Below are positions 15,447 to 22,666 of a stretch of 64,000 bases of DNA, piece by piece. Positions within the stretch are counted from its first letter, which is position 1. Every line of letters begins with the position of its first letter. Made by a program: the position numbers and the translations under genes. The notes under the pieces are model-generated. The model was not told where the DNA came from and did no database searches. It saw only the letters and a list, made by a program, of their open reading frames with translations. The stretch comes from an uncultured Chloroflexota bacterium. GTDB taxonomy: Bacteria; Chloroflexota; Anaerolineae; Anaerolineales; Anaerolineaceae. The stretch is taken from contig CADACE010000022.1 of assembly GCA_902786265.1 (NCBI GenBank), forward strand, positions 1 to 64,000, in the 5' to 3' direction.

Positions 15447-16142
15447 TTATTCCTCAACCATAACCGCTGAGACAGAAAAATTATCATTATCTAATTCCCG
15501 ATTGGATTTCATCAGAACCCTGCGAGACATAATTTTCACCCATTCTTCAGGTCCGGCAGATTTCCTATAATCCAATTCCATTTCAATCACACTGATATAA
15601 CGCCAAAAAGTTTCTGTGCAAACTAACAGCGACAAATTTTTTTTCATCGGAACCAGCTGATAAAACTGCGGTTTTCCATCATTGCCATACCCAAGTACTT
15701 TCCACAATTCCAATCTGTCTTCCTGAATCCGAATCCTGTCATAGTCAGCATTGCGATTATATCCCTTCTCTTTATAGGACTTATATGCCAGGCTGTGATC
15801 TTCAGTATGCATAACCATTGATCCATTATCGAATACTAGTGCTCTTGCGTTACCAATATTAAACAAATGGAAATTTTTACTGTCAGAAAAATACCCTGCA
15901 GCTGAAACATATGCTTGCATCTGTTGAAATACGGGATGATAATGATCGTATATATCAAAAATCTGAGAATCTGATAATAGTCCTGAGCCATCTGCCCTTT
16001 CCAGAGCATTCATTAATATTTTTGCAGAACCGGTTTTCTTCCCGTAGCCAACTGCCCAGGTAGAAAACCCGGTAACTGAAGCCGCATAACAAGCTTCCGA
16101 ATTCAGGCCGCAGAAAACATAAGAGTAAGCATCAATTTTCAT
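15447..16142 (-). CDS. Degenerate PP2C-like protein (predicted inactive)
   Basis: 231 residues, soluble. The back half resembles PP2C phosphatases: HLFNIGNARALVFDNG matches the GDSR strand, HTEDHSLAY matches the KDHS segment, LLVCTETFW stands for LLCSDG, and the end DNDNFSVSAVMVEE matches the DN-x-S/T strand. The metal ligands are mostly gone: no RxxNED and no DGMGG motif, GD is GN, SD is TE. It is probably a pseudophosphatase that regulates the true PP2C encoded just upstream. ATG 16142 overlaps the upstream stop region and has GGGAGAG five bases before it, so translation is probably coupled. Confidence 0.6.
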   Translation of the reverse strand: MKIDAYSYVFCGLNSEACYAASVTGFSTWAVGYGKKTGSAKILMNALERADGSGLLSDSQIFDIYDHYHPVFQQMQAYVSAAGYFSDSKNFHLFNIGNARALVFDNGSMVMHTEDHSLAYKSYKEKGYNRNADYDRIRIQEDRLELWKVLGYGNDGKPQFYQLVPMKKNLSLLVCTETFWRYISVIEMELDYRKSAGPEEWVKIMSRRVLMKSNRELDNDNFSVSAVMVEE

Positions 16143-16144
16143 AT

Positions 16145-17761
16145 TCACTCTCCCGATACCACAGTGATAACCACAGCTGAGAAATTATCCTGTCTTTTTT
16201 TATCCTTTAATTCGATCATTTCAACGATTTTGTCACAATTGACATCAGGATTAGGATCTTTTAGACAGTCTGAAATCTCATTTTCATTGAGTGTCCCGCT
16301 GACACCATCCGAACAAAGCAGAATCTTATCTCCTTTCTGTAATTGATAGGAAATAAAGTTCTGATCCACCATCGGAATGGAACTGCGGCCCAGGTTTGAT
16401 GTCAGTTTTCTGAGTTCATGTTCCTTCATCTCCCTGATATCATTCAGATCAACATCGCCACACATCAATCCATTATACATGCGGTTTTCAAGTTCATGCT
16501 CTTCGTTCACTGAAGCCAGCATACCATCCCGATATAAGAAAATCCTGCTGTCTCCGATGCTGATCCAATAAAGAAGATTGTTGATAACAAAAACACAAAC
16601 CAGCGTCGCACCGCCATTCATATCCTTTGTAGAGTTTGTTTCGTAGATTGCTTTATTGGCGGTTTTGCAAATATCATAAAGCTGGGATGGTATGTCTTTT
16701 CCAGGATGGATTTGTGAGGCACATGATTCAAAAACAGATATTGCGATCTTAGAGGATTCGGCGCCGTTATCCATCCCCCCCATACCATCAGCAATGACTC
16801 CACACATAACCCCTTCCGGAGAGGAAAAGCTTTTGTACCAAAGTGAATCTTCCTGATAATCACGCTTACCCTGTCCTTTACACCCAGAGCAAGCATAGAC
16901 AAATTTTTTACTATCGGTATCAATTTTCGAATTCACAGGTCGATCCTCTTCTGGTTTTGGAAGATTTATCGTTTGGTCTAAATCAAATAAATCTTTTTTA
17001 TGTTTTACATTTTTTTTTCTCTTTTGATTTTTGCTAATTAAAGAAACTCCCAATCCTACCGCTATAAGCAGAAGAACAAAAACAAAGAGAAGGATCCAGG
17101 ACTTTTTTATAATCGGGGATGGTGGTATCGGCGTGGGGTCTGGAACGGGTGTCATTGTGACAGTCGGAGTCAGAGCCTCTATTTTTTCCGTCATCTGAAG
17201 CTGATGAAATTTTTCCATATCCACAAGAATCACCGGACGAAGGTTCCAATCCTCAGTTGAAATATCGTATTGTTCAAATCGGTTTTCATATCTTTTGAAT
17301 TGGTCCTTGTCTAAAAGCCCTTTATCTAAAATGCATAAGCGCTGCTCATCATCACGAAACGCTTTCTGAATGAATAAGTCAATCTGATGGTTGGCATCAG
17401 TTGCCGGTTCAGCATTTTTGATTTCTTCCGGGACAAAAGTACAAATCAATTCAACCGGTTTTCCCCTTTTAACGCTTAATATCTGCCAATTGATCGGTTC
17501 AGGTCCATCATCCGCATTGTCATTCTGTTCGTAAAATCCCAAGGGAAAGATATCGCCTATAATCAGCTTTTTCGACTCGTCAGGTTTTATAAAAACTGTT
17601 GGATCAGGTTCTCTAGTTTCCATAAAATCTTCCGGAGGATAAATCACATCCATATGAGTCCCATACGCAAGGTTATCGGCAGTCAATTCAGCGCTTACCG
17701 TCACAGTCAGACAGTGAAAAACGAGTATGATATACCAAAGAAAAAGAATTTTTTTGCTCAT
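16145..17761 (-). CDS. Membrane PP2C Ser/Thr phosphatase with DUF6273-like outer domain
   Basis: 538 residues. Signal sequence, an outer domain of about 180 residues that starts like DUF6273 (IIGDIFPLGFYEQND ... EPINWQILSV), a membrane helix (SWILLFVFVLLLIAVGLGVSL, about 218-238) and an inner PP2C domain (about 290-535). All PP2C metal motifs are present: YQED, ADGMGG, IGDSR, CSDGVSG and DNFS. It should remove phosphates placed by the cluster kinases. The start codon overlaps the upstream stop as ATGA, so the two genes are translationally coupled. The outer domain resembles that of the membrane kinase at 6157-8997, which suggests both sense the same cue. Confidence 0.85.
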   Translation of the reverse strand: MSKKILFLWYIILVFHCLTVTVSAELTADNLAYGTHMDVIYPPEDFMETREPDPTVFIKPDESKKLIIGDIFPLGFYEQNDNADDGPEPINWQILSVKRGKPVELICTFVPEEIKNAEPATDANHQIDLFIQKAFRDDEQRLCILDKGLLDKDQFKRYENRFEQYDISTEDWNLRPVILVDMEKFHQLQMTEKIEALTPTVTMTPVPDPTPIPPSPIIKKSWILLFVFVLLLIAVGLGVSLISKNQKRKKNVKHKKDLFDLDQTINLPKPEEDRPVNSKIDTDSKKFVYACSGCKGQGKRDYQEDSLWYKSFSSPEGVMCGVIADGMGGMDNGAESSKIAISVFESCASQIHPGKDIPSQLYDICKTANKAIYETNSTKDMNGGATLVCVFVINNLLYWISIGDSRIFLYRDGMLASVNEEHELENRMYNGLMCGDVDLNDIREMKEHELRKLTSNLGRSSIPMVDQNFISYQLQKGDKILLCSDGVSGTLNENEISDCLKDPNPDVNCDKIVEMIELKDKKRQDNFSAVVITVVSGE

Positions 17762-19023
17762 AGATTAATCCGGAAAGTATTATTTTTATTCGGGACATAA
17801 ATCAGATCTCCATCCTTCAATTTCAGTGAAGATTTAGATGGAACTTTAGTTTGTGAAGATCCACGCACCAGAATTGTACCGTTTGTAGAGCCAAGATCCT
17901 GAATAACAAAACACTGGTTTGTGTTACTGAAATGAATCCGACAATGTTTGCGGCTGACGTTCTTTTCATTTTCGTCAAATCTTATAGTACATACAGAAGG
18001 ATCTTTTCCAATAACAGTATCTTTTCCGGTTGACAATGGTTTCTTTTGCCCGCTGAATTGTCCGGAAAGCCCTTGTATAGAAGCTTTTGATGAAGGCTCC
18101 GGTTGTATAGGTTTTGGTGATGGTTTTGGTGATGGTTTTATTGATTTTGCCCTCATTAGGTAAATCAGTAAACCGATCACACCTGCTCCCAACACACCGA
18201 TAACAATCCAGATAATAGTATTATCAATTACCGGATTGGGTTTAGGGGTTGGAGTAGGAGATACTTCCTGTGGCTCCTTTACAGAACCAGCCAAATCACA
18301 AGGAATACCTGCTGCGTTTAGTCTTTTAATCAGTTCATCTACATGAATTCCAAAAAAAGCAATTCCCTCGGTTGAACCACTATTATGAATCCCCACTACA
18401 TTTCCATACCTGTCTACAACCGGACCGCCTGAATTTCCTGGATTGGTAATCGAATCATAGCTTAATTTTAAAAATGGTGTACTGTTTTGACCGATGGCAT
18501 CATGCGAAATCTTTGATAATATTCCAGAGGTAATCGTTGGGTTATCACCTGACATGATATCATATGAGTTTACACCGGGGAATCCAATTACCCAGACGTT
18601 CATACCTTCGACAACTTGTTCACCAGGTGAAAGTTTTAATGGGACGCGTTTGGAATAGGCAGGGTCAATTTCTACAACAGCAAGATCAACTTCCGGCCAG
18701 TCCTGTACGACCAGTCCACCGATTATATCATTATTGACTGCAGAAAAAATAACATCTACTTTGGTATTTGTGGCAAGAGTAAACCAGCCTTTGCCACCAA
18801 CATAGCCATCTTCGAGATATGGAGAAACCACATGGTGATTTGTAACAATATATTTATCACTGACAAAAAAACCGGTACCGACACTTCCATCCAAATAGAT
18901 CCTAACAATACTTTTGCTGACCTGATCTTTTATTCTTGGACCGTCTTCTTGTGCTATGCACAAATTAAATACGCACAGCATAACACATAAAACAGCGAAT
19001 ACAAACCATATTTTTTTCTTCAT
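17758..19023 (-). CDS. Exported trypsin-like serine protease with cytoplasmic FHA domain
   Basis: 421 residues. Signal peptide (WFVFAVLCVMLCVFNLCIA), then an HtrA/DegP-like S1 protease domain (about 30-230) with the His in IVTNHHVV, the Asp in EVDLAVVEID and the Ser in NPGNSGGPVV: all three triad residues present. No PDZ domain. A TP-rich linker, a membrane helix (IIWIVIGVLGAGVIGLLIYLM) and a C-terminal FHA domain (VIGKDPSVCTI, VSRKHCRI, DLGSTNGT) follow. First gene of the cluster. Start 19023 has GGAGGA upstream; a longer frame to 19047 has none. It could cleave an extracellular or wall protein under control of phosphorylation inside. Confidence 0.85.
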   Translation of the reverse strand: MKKKIWFVFAVLCVMLCVFNLCIAQEDGPRIKDQVSKSIVRIYLDGSVGTGFFVSDKYIVTNHHVVSPYLEDGYVGGKGWFTLATNTKVDVIFSAVNNDIIGGLVVQDWPEVDLAVVEIDPAYSKRVPLKLSPGEQVVEGMNVWVIGFPGVNSYDIMSGDNPTITSGILSKISHDAIGQNSTPFLKLSYDSITNPGNSGGPVVDRYGNVVGIHNSGSTEGIAFFGIHVDELIKRLNAAGIPCDLAGSVKEPQEVSPTPTPKPNPVIDNTIIWIVIGVLGAGVIGLLIYLMRAKSIKPSPKPSPKPIQPEPSSKASIQGLSGQFSGQKKPLSTGKDTVIGKDPSVCTIRFDENEKNVSRKHCRIHFSNTNQCFVIQDLGSTNGTILVRGSSQTKVPSKSSLKLKDGDLIYVPNKNNTFRINL

Positions 19024-19569
19024 AACATTCCTCCACTTCTTTTCCAAACTATAACAGCAATAATAATAACAAACCTTTCTGAAAAATATTTCAGGGTTTA
19101 TTCACTATAAATATCGTAAAAAAATCCCTGATTCTTTCTTTTTCCATTCTTATTAGAATTAAGCATTTTTTCGTTCGAACATCCGATTCCTTTCCTGAAA
19201 ATTTAGTAAACCTGACATATCCAAACTGCATTCAATAAAATCTCAACGAGTGTAAAAAACGATATCGAAAATATCAATTTTTCACAAAGATAACCTCCCC
19301 TAAACAGAATAAGTATAAAAAGCAATTATTACTGGTAGGTAATTCAATCCTTATGAAACCTTTTTTATTAGTAAACATACCTGTATATATTGCAGGATTA
19401 TATATAATTATAATTTTTCTCAATAACATGGTCAAGCGAGTATGTAAATTTCACCTTCGAAATTAAGGATAATCAATTGTTTACAATTACTGTTTATTAA
19501 TATAAGTGATAAATCTATTTAATACAATAGTTTTACTGATTATTTATTCTGTTCCAAAAGTCTATAGCC
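19024..19569. other. AT-rich gap upstream of the signalling cluster
   Basis: About 545 bp with no convincing coding frame. It should hold the promoter of the minus-strand cluster, but I could not assign clear -35 and -10 boxes. A short hairpin (CTGAAA/TTTCAG, 19079-19094) lies in the leader about 60 bp before the protease start. Confidence 0.5.
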
Positions 19570-19605
19570 ATGCCAACTGTTATGTTGAAAGATGGTAAGG
19601 AATAA
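19570..19605 (+). pseudogene. Vestige of an M23-SH3 gene 3' end
   Basis: Twelve codons read MPTVMLKDGKE and stop, matching GTVMLKDVEK at the end of the peptidase fragment at 2804-3223. The same terminator follows at the same distance. Only this end of the second copy remains. Confidence 0.6.
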
Positions 19606-19611
19606 AATGTA

Positions 19612-19644
19612 ACCGCCGATGGGGATTTACCCTGTCGGCGGTTT
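19612..19644 (+). terminator. Second copy of the lysin-gene terminator
   Basis: CCGCCGATGGGG and CCCTGTCGGCGG pair around a 5-base loop, followed by TTTT. The stem is the same as at 3231-3265. Confidence 0.6.
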
Positions 19645-19678
19645 TAATCTATTATAATGAATTTTTCAATCCACTACA

Positions 19679-19984
19679 TCAATGCAAATTCATGTCACTC
19701 ATAGGACAAAATGCATATTGATCTATACAATGACCAATAGCATTACCTAAATTATTTGATAAGGAATTCAAATACCAACGATCGCCATAACGTGCCACCA
19801 TTGGAGCAGTTATATAATCCTCATTACCCATTGAAAAAACTGCAATAAGGCTTATTAATTCATCCATTCCTTGAAAAGATTTGTAATAATTAATACTATT
19901 TTGAAATTTTTCCTTATCAAGAGCCACTTTTAGTATTCCATTCCTATGCAAGAAATAATTGACAGCAATAATTTTGTTTTCCAA
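19679..19984 (-). pseudogene. C-terminal fragment of a conserved hypothetical protein
   Basis: 101 codons with TTG as the only start and no good ribosome site. The residues include SLIAVFSMGNEDYITAPMVARYGDRWYLNSL. The MVARYGDRWYLNSL pattern resembles the C-terminal part of secreted or lipoprotein-type hypothetical proteins in Clostridia, in which a much longer N-terminus is usual. The frame is open upstream to a stop near 20053 but without a start. Probably a truncated gene. Confidence 0.35.
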
Positions 19985-20409
19985 GACATTATTATTCTTT
20001 CCTTTCTCTCGATAAGGTATGCTTTGATTTGCATCCTCGTTAATAGAATATATTTATAATTCTAACATATTCATCACCGATGATTCCCACCTCTTAATAA
20101 TAAAAAAGATCTTTTCTAGCTTTCGAAATTGTGATTTTCACCCCATCACCCATTTTCACCTATTTTCACCTATCGTTATTTAATGGGGTGAAGTTTTGGT
20201 CTTTTCCCATTTGAAGCAGCTTTATAAAAAATATCATTTCAACCGGAAAGCGAAGAAACAGCAAATTAGACTCAGCTGTTCTGAGAAAATGAGATGATTT
20301 TGTATCAAATCGAGTATGCTGACATTTATTCAAAAATGTGGTAACGATGCGAATACAAACAGTTTAATGAGACAAAGGGACTTGTTTTCATTATCCCTGA
20401 ATCTTTCTT
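19985..20409. repeat. Iteron-like TTTTCACC repeats within an inverted repeat
   Basis: About 425 bp without a gene. TTTTCACC occurs three times (20135, 20153, 20163). The group is bracketed by TTCACCCCAT (20137-20146) and ATGGGGTGAA (20183-20192), a perfect 10-bp inverted repeat. This resembles a regulator or replication-protein binding cluster from a mobile element. Nothing else notable in the gap. Confidence 0.4.
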
Positions 20410-20679
20410 TTACTTTAACACTGGCCTTTGTCGAATAAGATTTAATCGATGATTTCTACAATTTTTTCTGATAAATAGATCCGACCATCCTGATGATTGC
20501 AACAAGAATTTTCCGCTTAGGAGAATACCCATAAGCGGTTTGTAGCGATCACAGATCCTCATCTCCATCTGAAAAAATTCGTTTTCGGAAATCATGCCAC
20601 ACAGCAGCATGATTTTCACGAAATGCATGACAGTTTGATAGTGCAGTTCCCGGTCGAATTCTTCCTCCGTTATTCGCAT
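20410..20679 (-). CDS. SHOCT-like small protein of a mobile-element gene pair
   Basis: 89 residues from ATG 20679. The sequence MRITEEEFDRELHYQTVMHFVKIMLLCGMISENEF matches the short helical proteins that sit beside a Zn-finger/HTH gene in Clostridia integrative elements, usually in front of a serine recombinase. A 10-bp overlap with the upstream gene indicates coupled translation. After ILLSGK the sequence loses any resemblance to the family, and no recombinase follows, so the element is a remnant. The function of these proteins is not established. Confidence 0.5.
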   Translation of the reverse strand: MRITEEEFDRELHYQTVMHFVKIMLLCGMISENEFFQMEMRICDRYKPLMGILLSGKFLLQSSGWSDLFIRKNCRNHRLNLIRQRPVLK

Positions 20680-21095
20680 TGCAGTCTTCCATATCGGGCA
20701 GTGATGTAACACTTATGGGAACAGTACTTCCGATTCTGGTTTTCGTATGCACTGAACTTTTTCCCGCAGGTTGGACAGATATAGTCGTGCATAGTTTGTC
20801 GTTTCACCCGTGAGATGTGTCTATTCCACCATTTGAAACGACAGGCATCGCAGCAAAATATCTTCTCACGATGTCCAGGATACTGCAAAAATGACTGTCC
20901 ACAGTTCTTACAAGCTTTCCGGACAACTCCAGGGAAAACTTCATCAGGATTTATTTTTCCGATTTTTGCCAGACCATTTCGATGACAAAATGTTTTTACA
21001 GTGTTTTCTTTCATCCCGAGTATTTCGGCAATCATCTTATATCCCATGCCATATCTTCTTAATTCTGCAATATAAATTTTTACTTTTGCTTCCAT
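20670..21095 (-). CDS. HTH and zinc-finger protein, mobile-element associated
   Basis: 141 residues from ATG 21095, which has GGAGG seven bases upstream. The N-terminus is a sigma-70-region-4-like HTH (YGMGYKMIAEILGMKENTVKTFCHRNGL). Two treble-clef-type zinc sites follow: CKNCGQSF ... KIFCCDACR and CPTCGKKF ... RKYCSHKC. This architecture is common in Clostridia as the upstream partner of a SHOCT-like gene and a large serine recombinase. The recombinase is missing here. It may bind the tandem 20-bp repeats that lie about 85 bp upstream of its start. Confidence 0.6.
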   Translation of the reverse strand: MEAKVKIYIAELRRYGMGYKMIAEILGMKENTVKTFCHRNGLAKIGKINPDEVFPGVVRKACKNCGQSFLQYPGHREKIFCCDACRFKWWNRHISRVKRQTMHDYICPTCGKKFSAYENQNRKYCSHKCYITARYGRLQCE

Positions 21096-21178
21096 GGCCT
21101 TGCCTCCAATTTTTGATTTTGAAACAATGATTGCCATAAGTTAGAAAACATATCAAGAGAATCCTTGCATCTTTATAC

Positions 21179-21218
21179 TTTTCCAGTTACATCCTCATTT
21201 TTCCAGTTACATCCTCAT
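21179..21218. repeat. Perfect tandem 20-bp repeat
   Basis: TTTTCCAGTTACATCCTCAT occurs twice without spacer (21179-21198 and 21199-21218), just upstream of the minus-strand HTH/zinc-finger gene. Its place in the promoter region suggests a binding site for that protein or its recombinase. Confidence 0.7.
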
Positions 21219-21883
21219 ACTTATTTCAAAAGTCTACAATCCATGATTGCAATGTGAAACTCCAAAACAGAAGTAATTGAGCAATTTTCCGATTAAAATA
21301 AAAAATCTGCCGTAGGCAGACAATTCCTGGTACTGAAAATCCCGCGAATTACTCGTATTACGCTACTAAAGGGCATAAATCCAGAGAATGTGAGTGTATC
21401 AAAATCGAATGCTTAATATCTTCAACGTTTGGATGCGGCTGCTTCTTCGTCACAAAGGTACATCGGCACCTGATACAATGTGTACCGTCGCGGAGCAGGG
21501 ACACTTGTATCAGGTGCCGGTGTACCGCCTCTTATCAAAGCACTGACGCCTGTTGCCTGAAGATATGGTGCCAGAGCTCCCGCTGTGAATCCAATAAGCG
21601 TTCTTTCTGCGATTACGAGAGGGCATAGCTCCCGATCCGAATCCGAACGGACGAAGTCCGCGCTTTACGGAGCGGGGACAGTTCCATTCGGCGCAAGCGA
21701 CTCATGAAACCGTCCCCCGCTCTCCCGCTTTGAATCCAAACAAGCGCTAATCCCCTTCAGCGCTCAGACCGGACAGGGGTACAGGCCCTTCGGTCCGGTC
21801 CCCGATGGTGCGGAATTTTATTCAAACCACCGATAAAATAAAGTTCCCGGTCTGAGCCGTACAAGAAATACCGCAATAAATGA
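21219..21883. repeat. Gene-free region with several long inverted repeats
   Basis: About 660 bp without a credible gene. A 22-bp inverted repeat with one mismatch has arms at 21457-21478 and 21505-21526 and contains CACCTGATACAA/TTGTATCAGGTG. A second repeat, GAGCGGGGACAGTT ... CCGTCCCCCGCTC, has arms at about 21669-21687 and 21704-21722. A third pairs GACCGGAC with GTCCGGTC at about 21767-21821. GGGGAC-type hairpins are recurrent intergenic elements in many Bacillota. They could be REP-like sequences or parts of a structured RNA. Confidence 0.5.
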
Positions 21884-22486
21884 TCAAATATCCCGGATAT
21901 GAGCATCCAAATTAGCCCTGACAACATAACTGCCGCTGCCGGTTATTTCCCAGATGTGTATTCCCGTATCAGCGGTACAGAAAAAGGCATTCTCTCCAAT
22001 CGGAGTATGGAATAATGCGCCGTACAGTTGGTTGATCATTCCTCCATGTGTCACGATTGCAGCAACGGAATCCGCTTCGTTTTCGGAAAGCACTCCGGCC
22101 AGTGCCCTTTTCGCTCTGTTACGGAAAGCGACTTTCGATTCCTGCCCGTAAACAGCCTGATCAATAGGAAGATCCTTCACCTCAGGATAAAGCCGGTCTG
22201 CATCTTCGTAAGAAAGCCCGGCCAACAGCCCATTGTTAAACTCCATAAGGTCCGCATCAAATACGATCTCCGCACCGGTCTTCGCTGACAAATGTGCTGC
22301 CGTCTGTGCAGCCCGTTTAAGCGTACTGGCATAAATCTTCGCAAGCTGATAGTTTTTCACAACATATTCAGCCATTGCCTCAGCCTGCCTGTGGCCTCTC
22401 TCCGTGAGTTCAAAATCCGCACGGCCTTCATGTACCTTCAGTATGTCTGCTTCGGACTCGCCATGTCTGATTACCAGCAAAATCAT
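21884..22486 (-). CDS. Histidine phosphatase (phosphoglycerate mutase) family protein
   Basis: 200 residues, full length for the family. RHGESEAD (7-14) carries the phosphohistidine; LTERGHRQA, STLKRAAQTA and VTHGGMI supply the other pocket residues including the second His. The acid-base Glu lies in the FNNGLLAGLS region. Such proteins are usually small-substrate phosphatases (for example adenosylcobalamin phosphate or sugar phosphates), and the sequence alone does not decide the substrate. The gene stands alone on the minus strand, with a dispersed repeat just upstream of its start. Confidence 0.85.
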   Translation of the reverse strand: MILLVIRHGESEADILKVHEGRADFELTERGHRQAEAMAEYVVKNYQLAKIYASTLKRAAQTAAHLSAKTGAEIVFDADLMEFNNGLLAGLSYEDADRLYPEVKDLPIDQAVYGQESKVAFRNRAKRALAGVLSENEADSVAAIVTHGGMINQLYGALFHTPIGENAFFCTADTGIHIWEITGSGSYVVRANLDAHIRDI

Positions 22487-22522
22487 TTATTTACCTTTCA
22501 AAGATAAATTATAACTTGAACA

Positions 22523-22613
22523 AACCATGAAAAATATGTCGGGAAAATAACGGCCAAATCAGAAAAAGGCCGGCCGGATAGAACGCTTCACAGGGACGCG
22601 GAATCAGCAGCAG
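22523..22613. repeat. Dispersed repeat, copy A
   Basis: About 90 bp that aligns with 61863-61955 along its length with one small gap. Shared words include AATATGTCG, GAAAATAACG, GCCGGATAGA and GAATCAG. Both copies lie upstream of a minus-strand gene start. Confidence 0.6.
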
Positions 22614-22666
22614 GATTGTTCTCATGACATCTGATACCTGATCCCTGATACCCGCCGCTCCGCGGC

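Noticed and set aside
3772-19023. A classical TerY-P or phage-defence kinase system
   Set aside because: The vWA-PP2C-kinase combination is similar, but Ter proteins, nucleases and other defence genes are absent; the export signals point to envelope signalling.
20410-21095. Intact integrative element
   Set aside because: The usual recombinase and attachment-site pair were not found; only two small accessory genes remain.
21457-21526. Retron or riboswitch
   Set aside because: A long stem is present but no reverse transcriptase gene or recognisable aptamer core lies nearby.
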